From positions 62,001 through 126,000 of the forward strand of contig VXCM01001552.1 in the NCBI GenBank assembly GCA_014773175.1: a DNA stretch of 64,000 bases, written 5' to 3'. This DNA comes from Lucifuga dentata (lineage: Eukaryota; Chordata; Actinopteri; Ophidiiformes; Bythitidae). Below, piece by piece: positions 23,527 to 35,516 of the stretch (its first letter is position 1; every line of letters begins with the position of its first letter). The position numbers and the translations under genes are program-made. The notes below the pieces were generated by a model that had not been told where the DNA came from, searched no databases, and saw nothing but the letters and a program-made list of their open reading frames with translations.

Positions 23527-26433
23527 ATATTTACTTGATGAGTTGAGGAAATGAACCTCAAGAATTCATTACCTTTTTTTTTTCCAATAAATCATTAAAA
23601 AAAAGTCAAACATCTGATAGTAATATTTCTACTTCCAATAGCTGGTGACTGGACAGCAGATTTCATGCTGTTTGTTGAAGTTCTGCTGTGGGATATGGAA
23701 CAGCGCTGAGAGTCTCAGGGCTCTAAATGGTCATAACCCAGTAATGAAAAACAACTCTGCTGCTGATGGGGAAAGTTAAGGGCAGTGACACATTTGGGCG
23801 GTGGGACAGAACACCCTGAAGAAGAATTAGAAATCCAGAAAGACAGAGTGGAATGAGATTGACTCCACTGTCACAGTTATGTTTTTCATTTTCCTTATCT
23901 TTACTTTACATTGGTACTTTTATCACTTGCTTCACTATTTCCACTTTGGGGTGCATGGGCTAGCAGAGCAGGATGGTCATGTGAGGAGGTGGCCATGCCC
24001 CAGGTGCTCCTGCTGTTTGGGGTGTGCATCCCCTTGTCCTTCCACTTTCATGCCCATGACTGTCATGTGGTGAGTTGTGTTTTATTTTTGTGCAAACCTA
24101 ACTTGGCTAAATTATTATTTATTTTGTATTAATGTTTAAATTTCTTTATTTTTATGTTAATGTAGTTTATAGTATCTTCCCTTATTGTATTATGTTGTGT
24201 TTTACAGTTATTTTACCAGTATGATTCAATTTGCTAAGTCTGGAGATACTTGTCTGTTAGTGGAGTTTTAGTGGTGTCTGCTGGAGCTGAGGCCTGCATT
24301 TTTTTTTAAATTTCTCACACACAACACAATAAAGTGGGGAAGAGCAAAGCGTCTTCGTTTATTCAACACAACACGAGTGACACCTCTACACAGGCGTTTA
24401 TGAATGAGGGAACGTGGCTGCAGATGCTATTTGCCCTTATTGACACATTAAATATGGGACTGTGTTTAATGAATTCCGCTAGTAATTCAGGCTTTTCTGG
24501 TGTTCTGTACAGGACTAGAAAGATTAACTTTTGTGTTTTCTACGTCTGATGACCACATGTCACATGGCTGGTTGCGTAACCACTGAGAGGTCAGCAAGCA
24601 GAGCTCAACTTTTGTTTTGGTCCAGACTTCCTATGCTGTTGGAGTAACACGTTTAAACTTCACAAGTGCGTCTGTCGAGCAAACTGAACAAATTCTCTAT
24701 CTTCCTTTCTGATTCAGAGGACAAATGCATCGTCTCTTTCTCTTCTTTCCTCTCTCTCTCTCTTTTTTTTTATTTTGCTCAATAAGCTATAGCCACTGCA
24801 AAGTGCTGATTATAAGCATCGTTCACCACCGCCTCTGGCAACAGTTGACTTGTAACATTTATGCAGGACTACACTGCACACAATATGTTTGCTGCTGTTT
24901 TTTTTTTTTTTTTTTTTTTTTTTTGAAGTTTCATCTTATGTATTTTGAAGCATAACTGGGAGTGAACAGAATACAAATTAGAAATAAACACAAATTAGTT
25001 GCTTTGCATTGTTACTTCAGAGTAGCAGAAATTTGGTGTTCAATATTTGAAGCTCAATATTTTGGAGAAACATTAAAGTCACAACAGGTCTTATTGTAGG
25101 AAATTATGTTTATTACTCTCCGGACCTCACACGTCCAAGTCCCATCACTCGACCTTTATATTTTCTACAGCATTTGCTGAATTATGTTTTGTTGCCGTTC
25201 TGGTTCACGGAGGGTTAACATTTCCTGGCTGCGTGATGCTAACAGTTTCTATTGCTTCAGGCTGAGTGATTGTTTTCTGATCAAAGCCCATGCCACAGAG
25301 ATCACCCTGGACAGAATCCCATTCTCAGTCTCCCATGAATCACATGGGCCTTCAGGGGACAATAATCATGTTCATGTATAAATATTTGACAAATCAATAA
25401 AAAAAAATGGCAACAGGGTGAAATCCAAAGCAATTTATGGTCTTTAATGGGTATTCTTGCCCATTTATTTTGTTACTCCGGCGACAGGGCATTTTGATAC
25501 CAGTTCATAATGCTGTAGCAAATAACTTGTGCTGTCAGGGGGTGTTATCGAATATTGATTTATAACAGCGTTGTTCTGATTTTAAGTTTCAATTCTATGC
25601 TGTTTTAATAGAAGCATACCTTTCATGTTGCATTAAAAATATGAAAGAAAATGAAAGATTATGACATAACGATTTTAGCGCACATTACAGGACTCGTATT
25701 CAACCCATATCTATGTAAACTGAAACAGATTTTTCTCTCCTCTAAAGGCTTCACCCTCTCTGCATCCTGCTTCTCAGTCCTGGATGTCACCATAATCATG
25801 TCAGGTCAAAGGTGATTTATGGTTGCTGGAATTTAAAGAAATGAAGTGATTGTCTTGCTTTCCCATGGTTCAGCTTTGTGTTCAGCTGAACCATCTTCCA
25901 GCCCTCACCTATCTGCTCAGATAGGGCCACCTCGACAATGAGAAACTTTCAAGCCAGCAAGCTTTTACTTTCACCATCTCTCTATTCTTTTTTTATGTTT
26001 TGTAATCGAAACAAGAGAAACCCCACTGGAGAAATAAAACAACCCTTGTAAACCTGATGACCTCATACTGAGCAAGTGCTCCTCATGTCCACTGGGACTC
26101 CAAACTCTCTGTGTGAACATGTGCGCACAACTATGCAGATCCACACATTTACACACACATTTCCTTCCCACACTCTTATAAAAGAGAAATCATTTAGAAT
26201 GATCTTATAGCTGCTTGGGCTAAATTCTATGACTTCACTTTCTTCAGCAAGCTAAATCCTAAACTGTCATAATCCAGCATTTTGTTGGGCAAATCTGTGT
26301 GTGTGTCAATGTTCAGGTTTATGTTATGTTAAGACTTCCTCATGGAAAAATTTGGGAATTTCAAACTAACTTCCTAAAACTGCAGCTCAATTAAAAATAT
26401 TAGCTTCCTGCTAGTCTACTACTCTCAGTGTAT
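23527..26433. other. Mostly unique stretch with a weak exon candidate and possible conserved noncoding DNA
   Basis: A frame at 23911-24132 contains a short hydrophobic leader followed by a consensus splice donor (treated as a finding). Poly-T lies at about 24898-24924. The repeat-free AT-rich segment 25160-25700 has no recurring element and looks like conserved noncoding DNA, but that is only an impression. Confidence 0.5.
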
Positions 26434-26465
26434 CCGTGTGTGTGTGAGTGTGTGTGTGTGTGTGT

Positions 26466-26513
<48 letters not shown>

Positions 26514-26519
26514 GAGAGA
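26434..26519. repeat. (GT)n-(GA)n compound microsatellite
   Basis: GT repeats pass directly into GA repeats. The Arg/Glu frame across it is an artefact of the repeat. Confidence 0.95.
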
Positions 26520-26632
26520 CAGTTGTGACTGAAGTGTGTGACAAACACTCATTTTCCGCCCTGATAGCCAGAGCAGTGGGAACTTCCTGTGGGCAACACA
26601 CTCACAGACCTGCTAAAGCCCAGAGCCAGTCA

Positions 26633-26642
26633 TCACACACAC

Positions 26643-26694
<52 letters not shown>
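26633..26694. repeat. (CA)n microsatellite
   Basis: About 30 CA units with one CG interruption near the start. Confidence 0.95.
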
Positions 26695-26696
<2 letters not shown>

Positions 26697-26964
26697 GGGT
26701 ATAACACTAAACAGTATTGTCTTGCACCAACAACTCTGCACTTACGTAAGTGTTGATTTATGACTTGCATGTTATCATTTGTTGATAAAACATATCTTAA
26801 AAGACACATCTGATCCTCACGACAACACAATACACACCAACTGTGCTACAGCAATGACTCACAGATTTGTATATATGCAATACTGATACTGAAATGACTG
26901 CTAAGCAGCCCTCGAGGCCAACATGATTTGAAAAGTGTATCTGCTTGCTGTGCAAACACAGTTT

Positions 26965-27268
26965 CAGGGTGGCAGAGTGGAGCACTGGGTAAAACTTTCA
27001 CTCACAGCATGAAGGTTCTGGTTTGAATCCAACTTGGGTCTTTCTGTATGGATTCTGCATGTTCTCTGTGGACCTGAGTGGGTTTCCTTTGCCGTTTCCT
27101 CCCTCAGTCCAAAGACATGCAGTTTAGGTGAACTGAAAAGTGCAAGTAGGTGTGAATGTGTGTGTGAATGAGCTAGTCTGTGTGTGTTAGCCCTGTGATA
27201 GACCAGTGACCTGTCCAGAGCATATGCCCACTATCCCTCAAGCTGACTGTATAGATATAAGAGGATGT
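26965..27268 (+). mobile_element. tRNA-headed SINE, copy 2
   Basis: The head 'cagggtggcagagtgg' (A-box region) is followed by a B-box-like 'ggtttgaatcc'. The body keeps the middle block 'cagtccaaagacatgcag' missing from copy 1, then 'agccctgtgatagacc' and 'gacctgtccag'. The 3' end degenerates into 'gatataagagg'. It is diverged enough to be inactive. Confidence 0.8.
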
Positions 27269-27979
27269 GCAACATGCAGGAAGAGGTGGGGATGATGAGT
27301 TACCCAAAGCTTCCTGGTAAAGACCTTTAGAGAGAAAAAGGGTGATGGGGCAAAGCTACCAAACGCTACTTACAGAAACACCGAGCTGCCTGAATTGCTC
27401 AGCAACGACCCGGGACAGTGTTTCACAAGTGAGAGACTGCAAAAACGCATGGTGCCATCATATCAAAAGCTGTCAGTGTGGAGTTTGGTGAGGGTGAGTA
27501 GTTTTTCCACTCTGAGTGTTGACAGGCTGGTTGAGAAAGGAGGGTAATCAAACCCGAGCCATGAAACTGGAATCACTGTGTCTAAAGACGTTAAACCTGG
27601 CTCTCTTCTGTGAAATGATCTAATTTGTGCACCACATGCACACACATACATGCAATACAGAGCAAAGGCATGCTCTTGTCTGTTCCAGATCTGTGGGGGT
27701 AAATCTGGAATGTCAACTGGAGAGGATGACCAGCTTCCACGCCGTCCCATATAAAGACATATGTGACCTGCAAATCCTGTCTTCAGTTTCATGGTAGCAG
27801 TTCCAGCACCGTGTTTAATGACATCATGCAGACATCAGTAACACACATTGTTGCTGATGTATCTCCGTAGTAACAACTAGAAACAATATCACCAGTTATC
27901 CCATGACAGCAACATCTAAATGTATTACTTGTGCAAATGTGAGTACATTTTTTCTCTCTCATTCTTTATTCTAGGGAAA
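27269..27979. other. Stretch without recognised gene
   Basis: Overlapping minus-strand frames at 27463-27792 have no domain I can name and no plausible splice signals. Nothing else is seen. Confidence 0.55.
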
Positions 27980-28548
27980 TCAAACCGTACCGGTGGTTTT
28001 GCATGTTTGGGCCCAATAAATACTACCTGCACACATGTTACATTACCATTTTCCAAAACATAAAACCATATTTTAGTTTTCCTGTTATTTTTCCTTTATC
28101 TTTCAAAATCAAATGTTAAGGTGGGAATCATCTTAAAATTCAGTGTTTTGCCTGCTAAAACATATGTTCAAATGTAGAAGGTACAGTACAGTCGTTTTTA
28201 ATTTCTCAGCAAAAGCTGTGGAACTATATTGCAAGGCTGAGACGTTGTATATTTTCTTCCGTGCAGCTCCGCTTTGCACCGGTTAAATGAAGTAACTCTG
28301 ACACAAAATAATAATGACGTTTGGTTTGCTGTGATGGATTACGTAACTCAAGCATGGTTCAAGTCTGACAAGCTGTATTTATAGCGTACTAGAATGAACT
28401 GAAACCAACGGCAGCTTGGAAGGTAGGAAAAACAAATCTAAAACGTACCGCTCCAGTAGTATGTTTTGGAAAATGATTGGCAGTAATGTAACGTGTATGC
28501 AGGTTTTATTTGTTGGGCTCAAAGATGCAAAATCACCAATATCGTCCT
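27980..28548 (+). mobile_element. TTAA-flanked MITE, copy E (full length)
   Basis: About 570 bp. The left terminus is decayed ('aaaccgtaccggtgg'); the right terminus reads 'atcgtcct' before TCAA (28549-28552), a one-base change from TTAA. Interior landmarks: 'atctttcaaaatcaaatg', 'gcaccggttaaat' and 'tgtgatggattacgtaactc'. Same subfamily as copies A, C, D, H and K. Confidence 0.78.
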
Positions 28549-29040
28549 TCAAATGGATTTCAAATCTCTGGGCCTGCTGCTGCTGAATCACCAGTTGTTC
28601 CACTAGTCCCAGATTCTCCAGTCCTCCAACTCCCCAACTCCCTCAGGGAAATGCAGAGCAAGATATATATTATATGTGAGTCTATATGACTGCAGTGGGA
28701 CTTGTGTTCCAAAACGCACAGACAGTCAGACGCTCTCTGATAAACTGGGTTCAGGCTCCGTGCTAAACGCCGCTGGGACCCGTGTCTGAGTGAGTACGCA
28801 TACATAGTTATTTGGGCCAAAGTTTGGCACATTCTTTCCATCATCTTAAATGGCGATCCATGCATGCATGCATGCATAATACACTCTCACACATGCACAC
28901 GTGCCCACTCACATACAAGTAAGTAAGTAAAGTAAAAAGTAAAAAAAGAAATAGGGCTTACGGAGACATGGTAAAACCATCATTTATGTTTTTCAAGGCG
29001 ACAGTGGGTGTGTGTCTTACTTGATAGGAGGGACACACAC

Positions 29041-30038
29041 TAGGGCTGCAACTAACGACTATTTTGATAGTCGAGTAATCTATCAATTATTGAAACAAAT
29101 AATCGATTATTCGGATATGAACAATTAGTCAGTGGCTCTTATTTAGCCATCAGCTTATAAATTTGGCTTGAGGTTTTTTTTTAGGCATGTGCTAAGTTAC
29201 AATAAAGACAATAAAGATGAATACTTCATTCAAAAATGCATCTTANTTTTAGGCATGTGCTAAGTTACAATAAAGACAATAAAGATGAATACTTCATTCA
29301 AAAATGCATCTTAATGAATTTTCCTGCTGATACAACAGAATGTTCAACTCAAATCCTGTCATGTTCTGTAGCATTTAAGATCTGTGACCACTGCTGATAC
29401 AAAGATAAATAAAAATTAAAGTATCCATTTTTTTCCGTCAAAATTTAAACCAAGGATAAGCAGAGTAGCAGCAATAAAATATAACAAAACTACAACAGTT
29501 TTCCCTTTATCAAATAAATCAAACATCCATCTAAATTTTAAAAAAATAAACAAGAGGGAGTTGTAGAGTTTTTGTGATTTAGAAACTAGCTATCCAGTGT
29601 TTGTGGCAGCAACACATTCTGCAGCCGTGAACATCGCAGCATTTAAGATTGTAAAGTTAGGGCACATTTGGAACAGCACTTTGTTGTGAATAATAATTAT
29701 TTGCGACTCTAAACTCTCAATGCCATTAAAATTCATTGATCAAGAGAAAATGTATAGGAAACGTTACAGTTCATAACGTGAAGTAACATGCTTTTAAACA
29801 TTAAGCTAACGTAGCTAACTATTTTTTTGGCCGAATTAAGAGTGAAATGCTACCATACTTTGGAGGTTTTTGGTCATGAAGGTGTTTCCATCGCGCTTCA
29901 CTGGCTTCACTTCACTCCAGTAAGCGGTGTCACTACGGTCATAGATGATGTCACCAACGAATCGATGATTAAAGTCGTTGGCAACTAATTTGGTCATCGA
30001 TTTTTGTCGACTACATCGATTATGCACTGCACTCCCTA
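29041..30038 (-). mobile_element. hAT-type non-autonomous element with a BED-region remnant
   Basis: The left end TAGGGCTGCAACTAACGACT and right end '...ctgcactcccta' are inverted, and both sides carry multiple ATCGAT-type motifs, the usual arrangement of a common fish hAT group. Flanking octamers are acacacac (left) and acacatac (right), a 7/8 match to the 8-bp hAT target duplication. On the minus strand near 29823-29865 a broken frame reads SKVW, a stop, then HFTLNSAKKIV, resembling the start of a BED zinc finger in hAT transposases, so this is probably a deleted autonomous copy. About 67 bp are artificially duplicated at the N at 29246. Confidence 0.8.
29179..29313. repeat. 67-bp duplication across single N (assembly artefact)
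   Basis: Bases 29179-29245 recur exactly at 29247-29313 inside the hAT element. The true element is probably about 930 bp. Confidence 0.85.
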
Positions 30039-30046
30039 ACACATAC

Positions 30047-30740
30047 AGAGACACACACATGAACACGAGACAGTTTCAAAACAGTCCAAAAAAAAGAGAA
30101 ACTATCTTTGTTGCAGAAGAAGCCCTTCATGCAGGTATTTTCCTGCTGTTAGAGCAGTGAGTCGTGATCTAGTGCTGTCTCCTGTCTGATAGAAATTCTG
30201 TGACCCATCTAGAAATAACACTGCCATCAATGACTCCATACTATATGTATGTACACTCTCTGCAAATTTTTTGGATGCCCACGATTATTCTGGCAAGTGT
30301 CGCCGTCTTATTCAGTCTAGCTGTAATGTGGCAGACATCCCAAATTAGCAATTCTGTAATCAAACCAGCAGCTTCTCTCAACGACAAATCCACCTGCTGC
30401 TGGTCTGTTTCTTTACCAAACCTGACAAGAGTGAATAATAAGATTTAATCCTGTCACAGGAAATGCTGTGTTTGACTCAGTGGCTTCGAAGTATTTTAGA
30501 AAGTACTGGATCAATTAAAGACTCAGAGAAAATTGCTGTATTTTCCAATACATCAGCTGGAGTCCAGCTTTCGCCACACACAGCCACATCCTGCAGTCTT
30601 ACATTTTGTCTTTCCCATCAAAACAGCAATAATATTGCTAGAGGGTTAGTTCTGTTTATGATTGACCACTGCCAGAGCTTTGTTGCAATACTAATTTTTG
30701 ACAAGAATTCAGAGAAAAACAAACAAAAAGTTTACCTATC
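30047..30740. other. Stretch without recognised gene
   Basis: Lies between the hAT element and a truncated MITE. Plus-strand frames at 30200-30792 have no recognisable domain, and the last runs into MITE sequence. Confidence 0.55.
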
Positions 30741-30876
30741 ACAAACACTTTTCAAGCCTCTACAAGTTGATTTTAATAGCATTCTGGAATGAACTCAAAC
30801 CAAAGACAGTCTGGAAGATAGGAAAAACAAATGTAACATTTGCTGCTCAAACATGCAAAACTATCAGTATAGTCCT
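30741..30876 (+). mobile_element. TTAA-flanked MITE, copy F (right-end fragment)
   Basis: Carries only the right part of the family: 'gttgattttaatagc', 'gacagtctggaagatagg' and the terminus CAGTATAGTCCT before TTAA (30877-30880). A further deletion joins 'tttgctgct' to 'caaacatgcaaa'. The left half is absent. Confidence 0.75.
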
Positions 30877-31162
30877 TTAAAAATCAACCCTTGCTTTTAC
30901 CTCGTTTAAATGGATTAAATGAACACATGTGGTGCTTTCTATCCAAAGTAGGCATGGAATCTTTCACCATTTTTTTTCCCTCCTACATTCCTTTCCTGTT
31001 TTCTGAGTTGGCAGTAAATATGCTTCTTGGACATAATGTCAGTGTAAACCAAGTAAACAGCTATATTTGGCTGGATTTAGCATTTCTGGATGTCTGAGGT
31101 CTGAATTACTGTCATCTTCTGACTGGAGCTGTTAATTTGCCAAACCCAATAATGGTGTCTTG

Positions 31163-31329
31163 TTAATCTTCTTCTTTTCCTTTCGGCTTTCCCTTCAGGG
31201 GTCACCACAGCGAATCATCTGCCTCCATCTAACCCTATCCTCTGCCTCCTCTTCTCTCACACCAACTAACTTCATGTCCTCTTTCACTGCATCCATAAAT
31301 CTCCTCTTTGGTCTTCCTCTAGGCCTGGC
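31163..31329 (-). mobile_element. LINE 3' end (RTE-like C-terminal ORF2 fragment)
   Basis: The minus strand reads without interruption RPRGRPKRRFMDAVKEDMK, then LVGVREEEAEDRVRWRQMIR, CGDP and a stop. This is the terminal stretch of a LINE protein widespread in fish. After the stop comes an A/G-rich 3' end ('gggaaagccgaaaggaaaag') and an (AAG)n-like tail at 31163-31175. The surviving frame is intact over about 43 codons, so the fragment is fairly young, but everything upstream of the RPRGRP motif is missing. RTE assignment is from memory of the motif and not certain. Confidence 0.7.
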
Positions 31330-31443
31330 TTTATTAATATTTCACATAGCACCTTAGCTATCTGGAAATAACACTAAAATTAATGCACTAACATGCAACA
31401 ATACACTTACACAGTCAAATTCACTTGGCATCACAAAGCTTGA

Positions 31444-32037
31444 AGGACCATATCACCCATTTTGCCTGTTTGAACCTAATAATTCTAATTTTCATACACG
31501 TAAGGCTACTGACAATCATTTCCCAAAGCATACTACTGGACGGTGAATTAAAAAATTTAAAAAAAAATTTTTCCTACCTTCCAGACCGCCATTAGTTTCA
31601 GTTCATTCTGATACACTATTAAAATCAATGTGTTGATGCTTGAAACGCTCTTGGGACAGGTAATCCATTATCGTGAACAACATGTATATTCAGGTTTTTT
31701 TATTTTAGAATTTACGTCATTTTAGCATTTAAGCGCAATAAAAAGTGTGGAGTGAATGTATGTCTCCACTGGGGAATATAGTCCCAAAAGAAGACCTGCG
31801 TTTATCGAAAAATTTTAATGACTGTGAATGCATAAGGCTGTGTAACTATTAGCAGAAGAAACATCAATTTTTAAGGTGGATGCATCACTTGAATATTTGA
31901 TTTTGAAAGATTAAGAAATTTTGCAAAATATCAGGAAAGCTGAAATACAGTTTTATCCTTTGGGAAATGGTTGTCAGTAACATGGATGAAAATTAAATAT
32001 ATAAGGCTCAAACATGCAAAATGGGTGGTATGGTCCT
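31444..32037 (-). mobile_element. TTAA-flanked MITE, copy G (full length, inverted)
   Basis: A 594-bp copy in minus orientation. The left tip AAGGACCATATC follows TTGA (31440-31443, one change from TTAA); the right tip GGTATGGTCCT precedes TTAA (32038-32041). The two ends can be matched as inverted repeats for about 85 bp ('cccattttgc', 'ttactgacaa', 'catttcccaaag'), so the family has long terminal inverted repeats. The interior holds 'aatatagtcccaaaagaaga' and 'gcatttaagcgcaataaaaa', shared with copy I (58 kb). Confidence 0.85.
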
Positions 32038-32041
32038 TTAA

Positions 32042-32747
32042 ATACCTATCTAGTCCTTCTCTGGCTGCTCCAAACAATTTAGACAGACTGTCAGCTCACT
32101 TAATGGCAAGTGTCAGAGAAAAAAAAAACATGCAAAATCATAATTCATGACCACCCCGGTCACAGAATCACAGAGGAGCACTTATATCTCTGCTGACACA
32201 TACCTTAGGAAATGTGATTTAAATTTATTAGTTAATGTGTATCATGGGACACAGCAAACATGCCGTGAATGTGCTATGCAGTGAGTCAAGCACGGTTATA
32301 AGTAGAAAAATCACATGACGCAGGGTGTCATGGCTTTTTCAGGGTGAGTTAGGGGAAGTCCGACGTGCTCCCCCGTCTCTTTTTTCCTCAGTCCACCCTC
32401 CCTTCTCCTTTTCCTTTCACCATCCACCGCTCGGAGTTACAGCCTGGCAAAATATTTTCAAAAGAATCAGATTTAAGTTTTCATGCACTAAGCAGTCTGT
32501 GTAGAGCTCCCACCTGTGGTCCCAGAAAAGCTTTGTTGTCCGAGTTAACATGAAGGGTTGAAGTCATTACAGGAGGCTGGCGGTCATTGTGTGAAGCCTG
32601 AGAGGAAACATCAGCACCTTGGTTTCTCTCACACACATCTATGGCTCCTAAGAAAGCTTTGAAGTAACGCCTGCGTGAGCCCCACAGAGGCAGCCTCACA
32701 TCTTTACAAGCTTTGAAGATTATGGTTAAAGGTTTGGTTGGTCAGCT

Positions 32748-32781
<34 letters not shown>

Positions 32782-34968
32782 TGGAGAGAGAGAGAGGGTT
32801 GTTGCAGGATAAACACAGGAGGAGAGAGAAAGCTTCAGGGTGTAAGCAAAAACCTCTTACTCAGCAGTCTTCCAAACTTCAATCCCACACTCTGACCCTC
32901 CTGTATGAGTGATGCTCAGGAAGGAGCACAAGGCGAGGGCCAACGTACACTTATTACTGTGTGTATATCATACACACACAAACGCTAGAATACACACACA
33001 AACGCTAGAATACACACACACACACACACAGATTTGGCTGGCTCATAGTAAAGATAACAATCCTCTGGTCCAGAGTAAGAAAACAGACATTTCTGTTTGG
33101 CGATGAGTTGCGTAATGGCACTCAACAACCCTGCATCTGTAGAACGTCCAGTCTATTGAACATGGAACAGGACCAGGAGTCATAAGGTATGATGTGTCTC
33201 TTCTGAATCTCCTCTCCTCTCCTCTCTCCTCTCCTCTCCTCCCCTCCCCTCTCAAAGCTTCCATTTACTCATCACAGAGTGAGTAACCCACAGAACAGTG
33301 GATTCCCACTGACTTAGGCCCCGTATTGCCACCCTGGCTGCCCTCCCCTACACAACAATCAACACATTATTGGTCCATTAGCTGCAGACGTCAAGCTATA
33401 TTGGCAAGCTGGAGCTCAGAGAGGCAAGAGGAGAGCACAGAGGACAAGAGTGGAGAGTTGGAACACTTCAGAGACAGTGGGAGCTTTGTGAGATGAAACA
33501 AAAGAGGCATTCAATAAAAAATGAGTGGAGAATCTTTGCAGACTTCTATCTCTAAGTGGGTCTGGAAGTGTTCCAGATCAGTAGCAGCCTTCACTAACAA
33601 CAATTAGTCTGACACAGAGCAGCCTGGCTGGCTCTCCTGGGTGTCGAGTTTGGTTTGTTTGGCGTCTCTACAAACCCACTTGGCTTTTATCTTCCTGCCA
33701 AATATTAATGTGTCGTTTAATTTTGCCATTTATGAAGTGTTGACAACAACACGCTTCATCAGTCTCTGTATGTTTGTCGTTTCCATGTTTAATTTGTTTC
33801 GGAAGCTGATTGTGATGGATCTACCATGTCAGCCGCTTCCATTGATAACTGTTTCAGCCCCTCGACCAATGAGGGAAATAAACCAGTCTGTCATTTTGTT
33901 CCATGTATCTGTGTCCAACTTCACACACACACGAGAATATATCTAGTTATGCATGTAATGCATACCTGTGTTTGTTGATATGTATGTTTTGAGCCTGTCA
34001 ATTTCTGATTTCAAGCAACCTACACTCCCTAACAGTGTCACATGGGTGAAAGGGCATTTGGGTCAAACTGGAGAGGTGATGAGGTTGCAACCTGTGCCAT
34101 GGGAGCCATCACTATGGGAACTCCAGAAGCCTGCTAGATGAATAATTTCCTGTTCTGCTCATGAGCAAGGCTGTAAAGAGAGAAATCAGAAAAGAGAATG
34201 GAGGAAAATCATGACTGATGTAAAATAAAAGATTGTTTTAAAAACAAATATGATGAAAGGTGGAAACTCAATCAGAAAAAAACAAAACAAAACACATAAA
34301 GGAGCTGAAGTCACCTTTTCTCATTCTAACTGCCAAAAGGTCCAAAAATGGTCTGCAAGGTTTAATTATAAGATATCTCTGACATCGTCCGCTTATGCTG
34401 CAAACCTCACTGTATTGTCTGCAGGGATTTGGGATACATGACTAATGCTGTCATGCTAAAAGTGGATAATAAGCTAGCTGTCTGCTTTACCCCTCCACTG
34501 GATACTTGAGAAAAAACTTTGTGAATGAAACTTTCCAGAACCGATGGGATATTCTTCTGCATTCCTGTGAGAACACCATCCAGGCTCTCTGTTTACTTGT
34601 TTTGTCTAAAATCAACCGATGTACTCTGAGTGACTGGGTGTGTATTTGTGCATGCTTATGTGTGTGTTCACATGCTTGAGTTTGTGTACGTGTGCGGTAC
34701 TCCCTTGTCATCACATAGGGAGCGTTACATGCTTTTCTCCTGCTTTGTCAGCATTTACTTCCCACAGAGGGGAAAGCATAAATCAGCCCCATCTATACAG
34801 ACATGACAGCTAATGGTATAAATCAGTATTTGTCAGTAGAACCTAAAAGGACTGATGGCTTATCAGTGAATACATGATGGAGTTAGTGGACTGGATGGCA
34901 AATTTGTTATGAAAGATCCTAGGAGTCAGTTCCAGCTCTTGGTAAAATAAACTGCACACACACACAGT
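32042..34968. other. Mostly unique stretch with small tandem repeats
   Basis: Contains a GT run (32747-32780), two tandem copies of a 20-bp unit with 'aaacgctagaatac' near 32973-33012, and a CTCCT pentamer array (33211-33252). The segment 33640-33900 is repeat-free and resembles conserved noncoding DNA. Frames are short and anonymous. Confidence 0.6.
33211..33252. repeat. (CTCCT)n pyrimidine array
   Basis: Imperfect pentanucleotide repeat, all pyrimidine on the plus strand. Confidence 0.9.
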
Positions 34969-35022
34969 ATATATCTATATCTATATATATATATATATAT
35001 ATATCTATATCTATATATACAC
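34969..35022. repeat. (TA)n / (TATC)n microsatellite
   Basis: TA repeat with interspersed TATC units, immediately left of the Tc1-type MITE. The TA stretch at 35508-35520 on its other side suggests the element inserted into one original TA repeat. Confidence 0.85.
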
Positions 35023-35506
35023 ACACTATTGCTCAAAACTGTAGACTCACTTGTCATTTAAGTAGTTCTTGCTATTTTATTCAATTATAGCGTTTTTTTA
35101 AATTATATGAGACAAATGACAAAATGTATTTTAAAATGTTTTATTTATTATTTCAAATATTTTGGGAAAAAAAGTTTTTAAATGATAAACAACACTACTT
35201 TAGTGATTTTTCAAAATGCAAATACGAGGCATTCAGTTTGTAGAGCATCAGGGAAAAATCTAGAATTTCCTAATAATCTTTGGAATCAACTCCAACTCAC
35301 GTCATGATTCTGGACAATGGTAAAATGTCTTAATTTTTACAGCTTCTTGCAAATTATTTTAAATGTATGCATAGGTGCATAATACTAACAGACACAGTAG
35401 AATCATTTTATACATACATACATATGAAACAAAACTAGTTTTACATTACTAGAAATATTGATTCTTTGTGAAAATTCACTAGTGATTCCAAACTTTTGAG
35501 TGGTAC
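35023..35506. mobile_element. Tc1/mariner-type MITE
   Basis: The left end 'cactattgctcaaaactg...gactcact' and right end 'agtgattccaaacttttgag' then 'tggtact' are inverted, matching the widespread fish Tc1-like terminus (CACTAC..CTCAAAAGTTTGGA). About 480 bp with no transposase frame. Both sides border TA sequence, as expected for TA-targeting Tc1/mariner elements. The left end is more decayed than the right. Confidence 0.72.
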
Positions 35507-35516
35507 TATATATATA

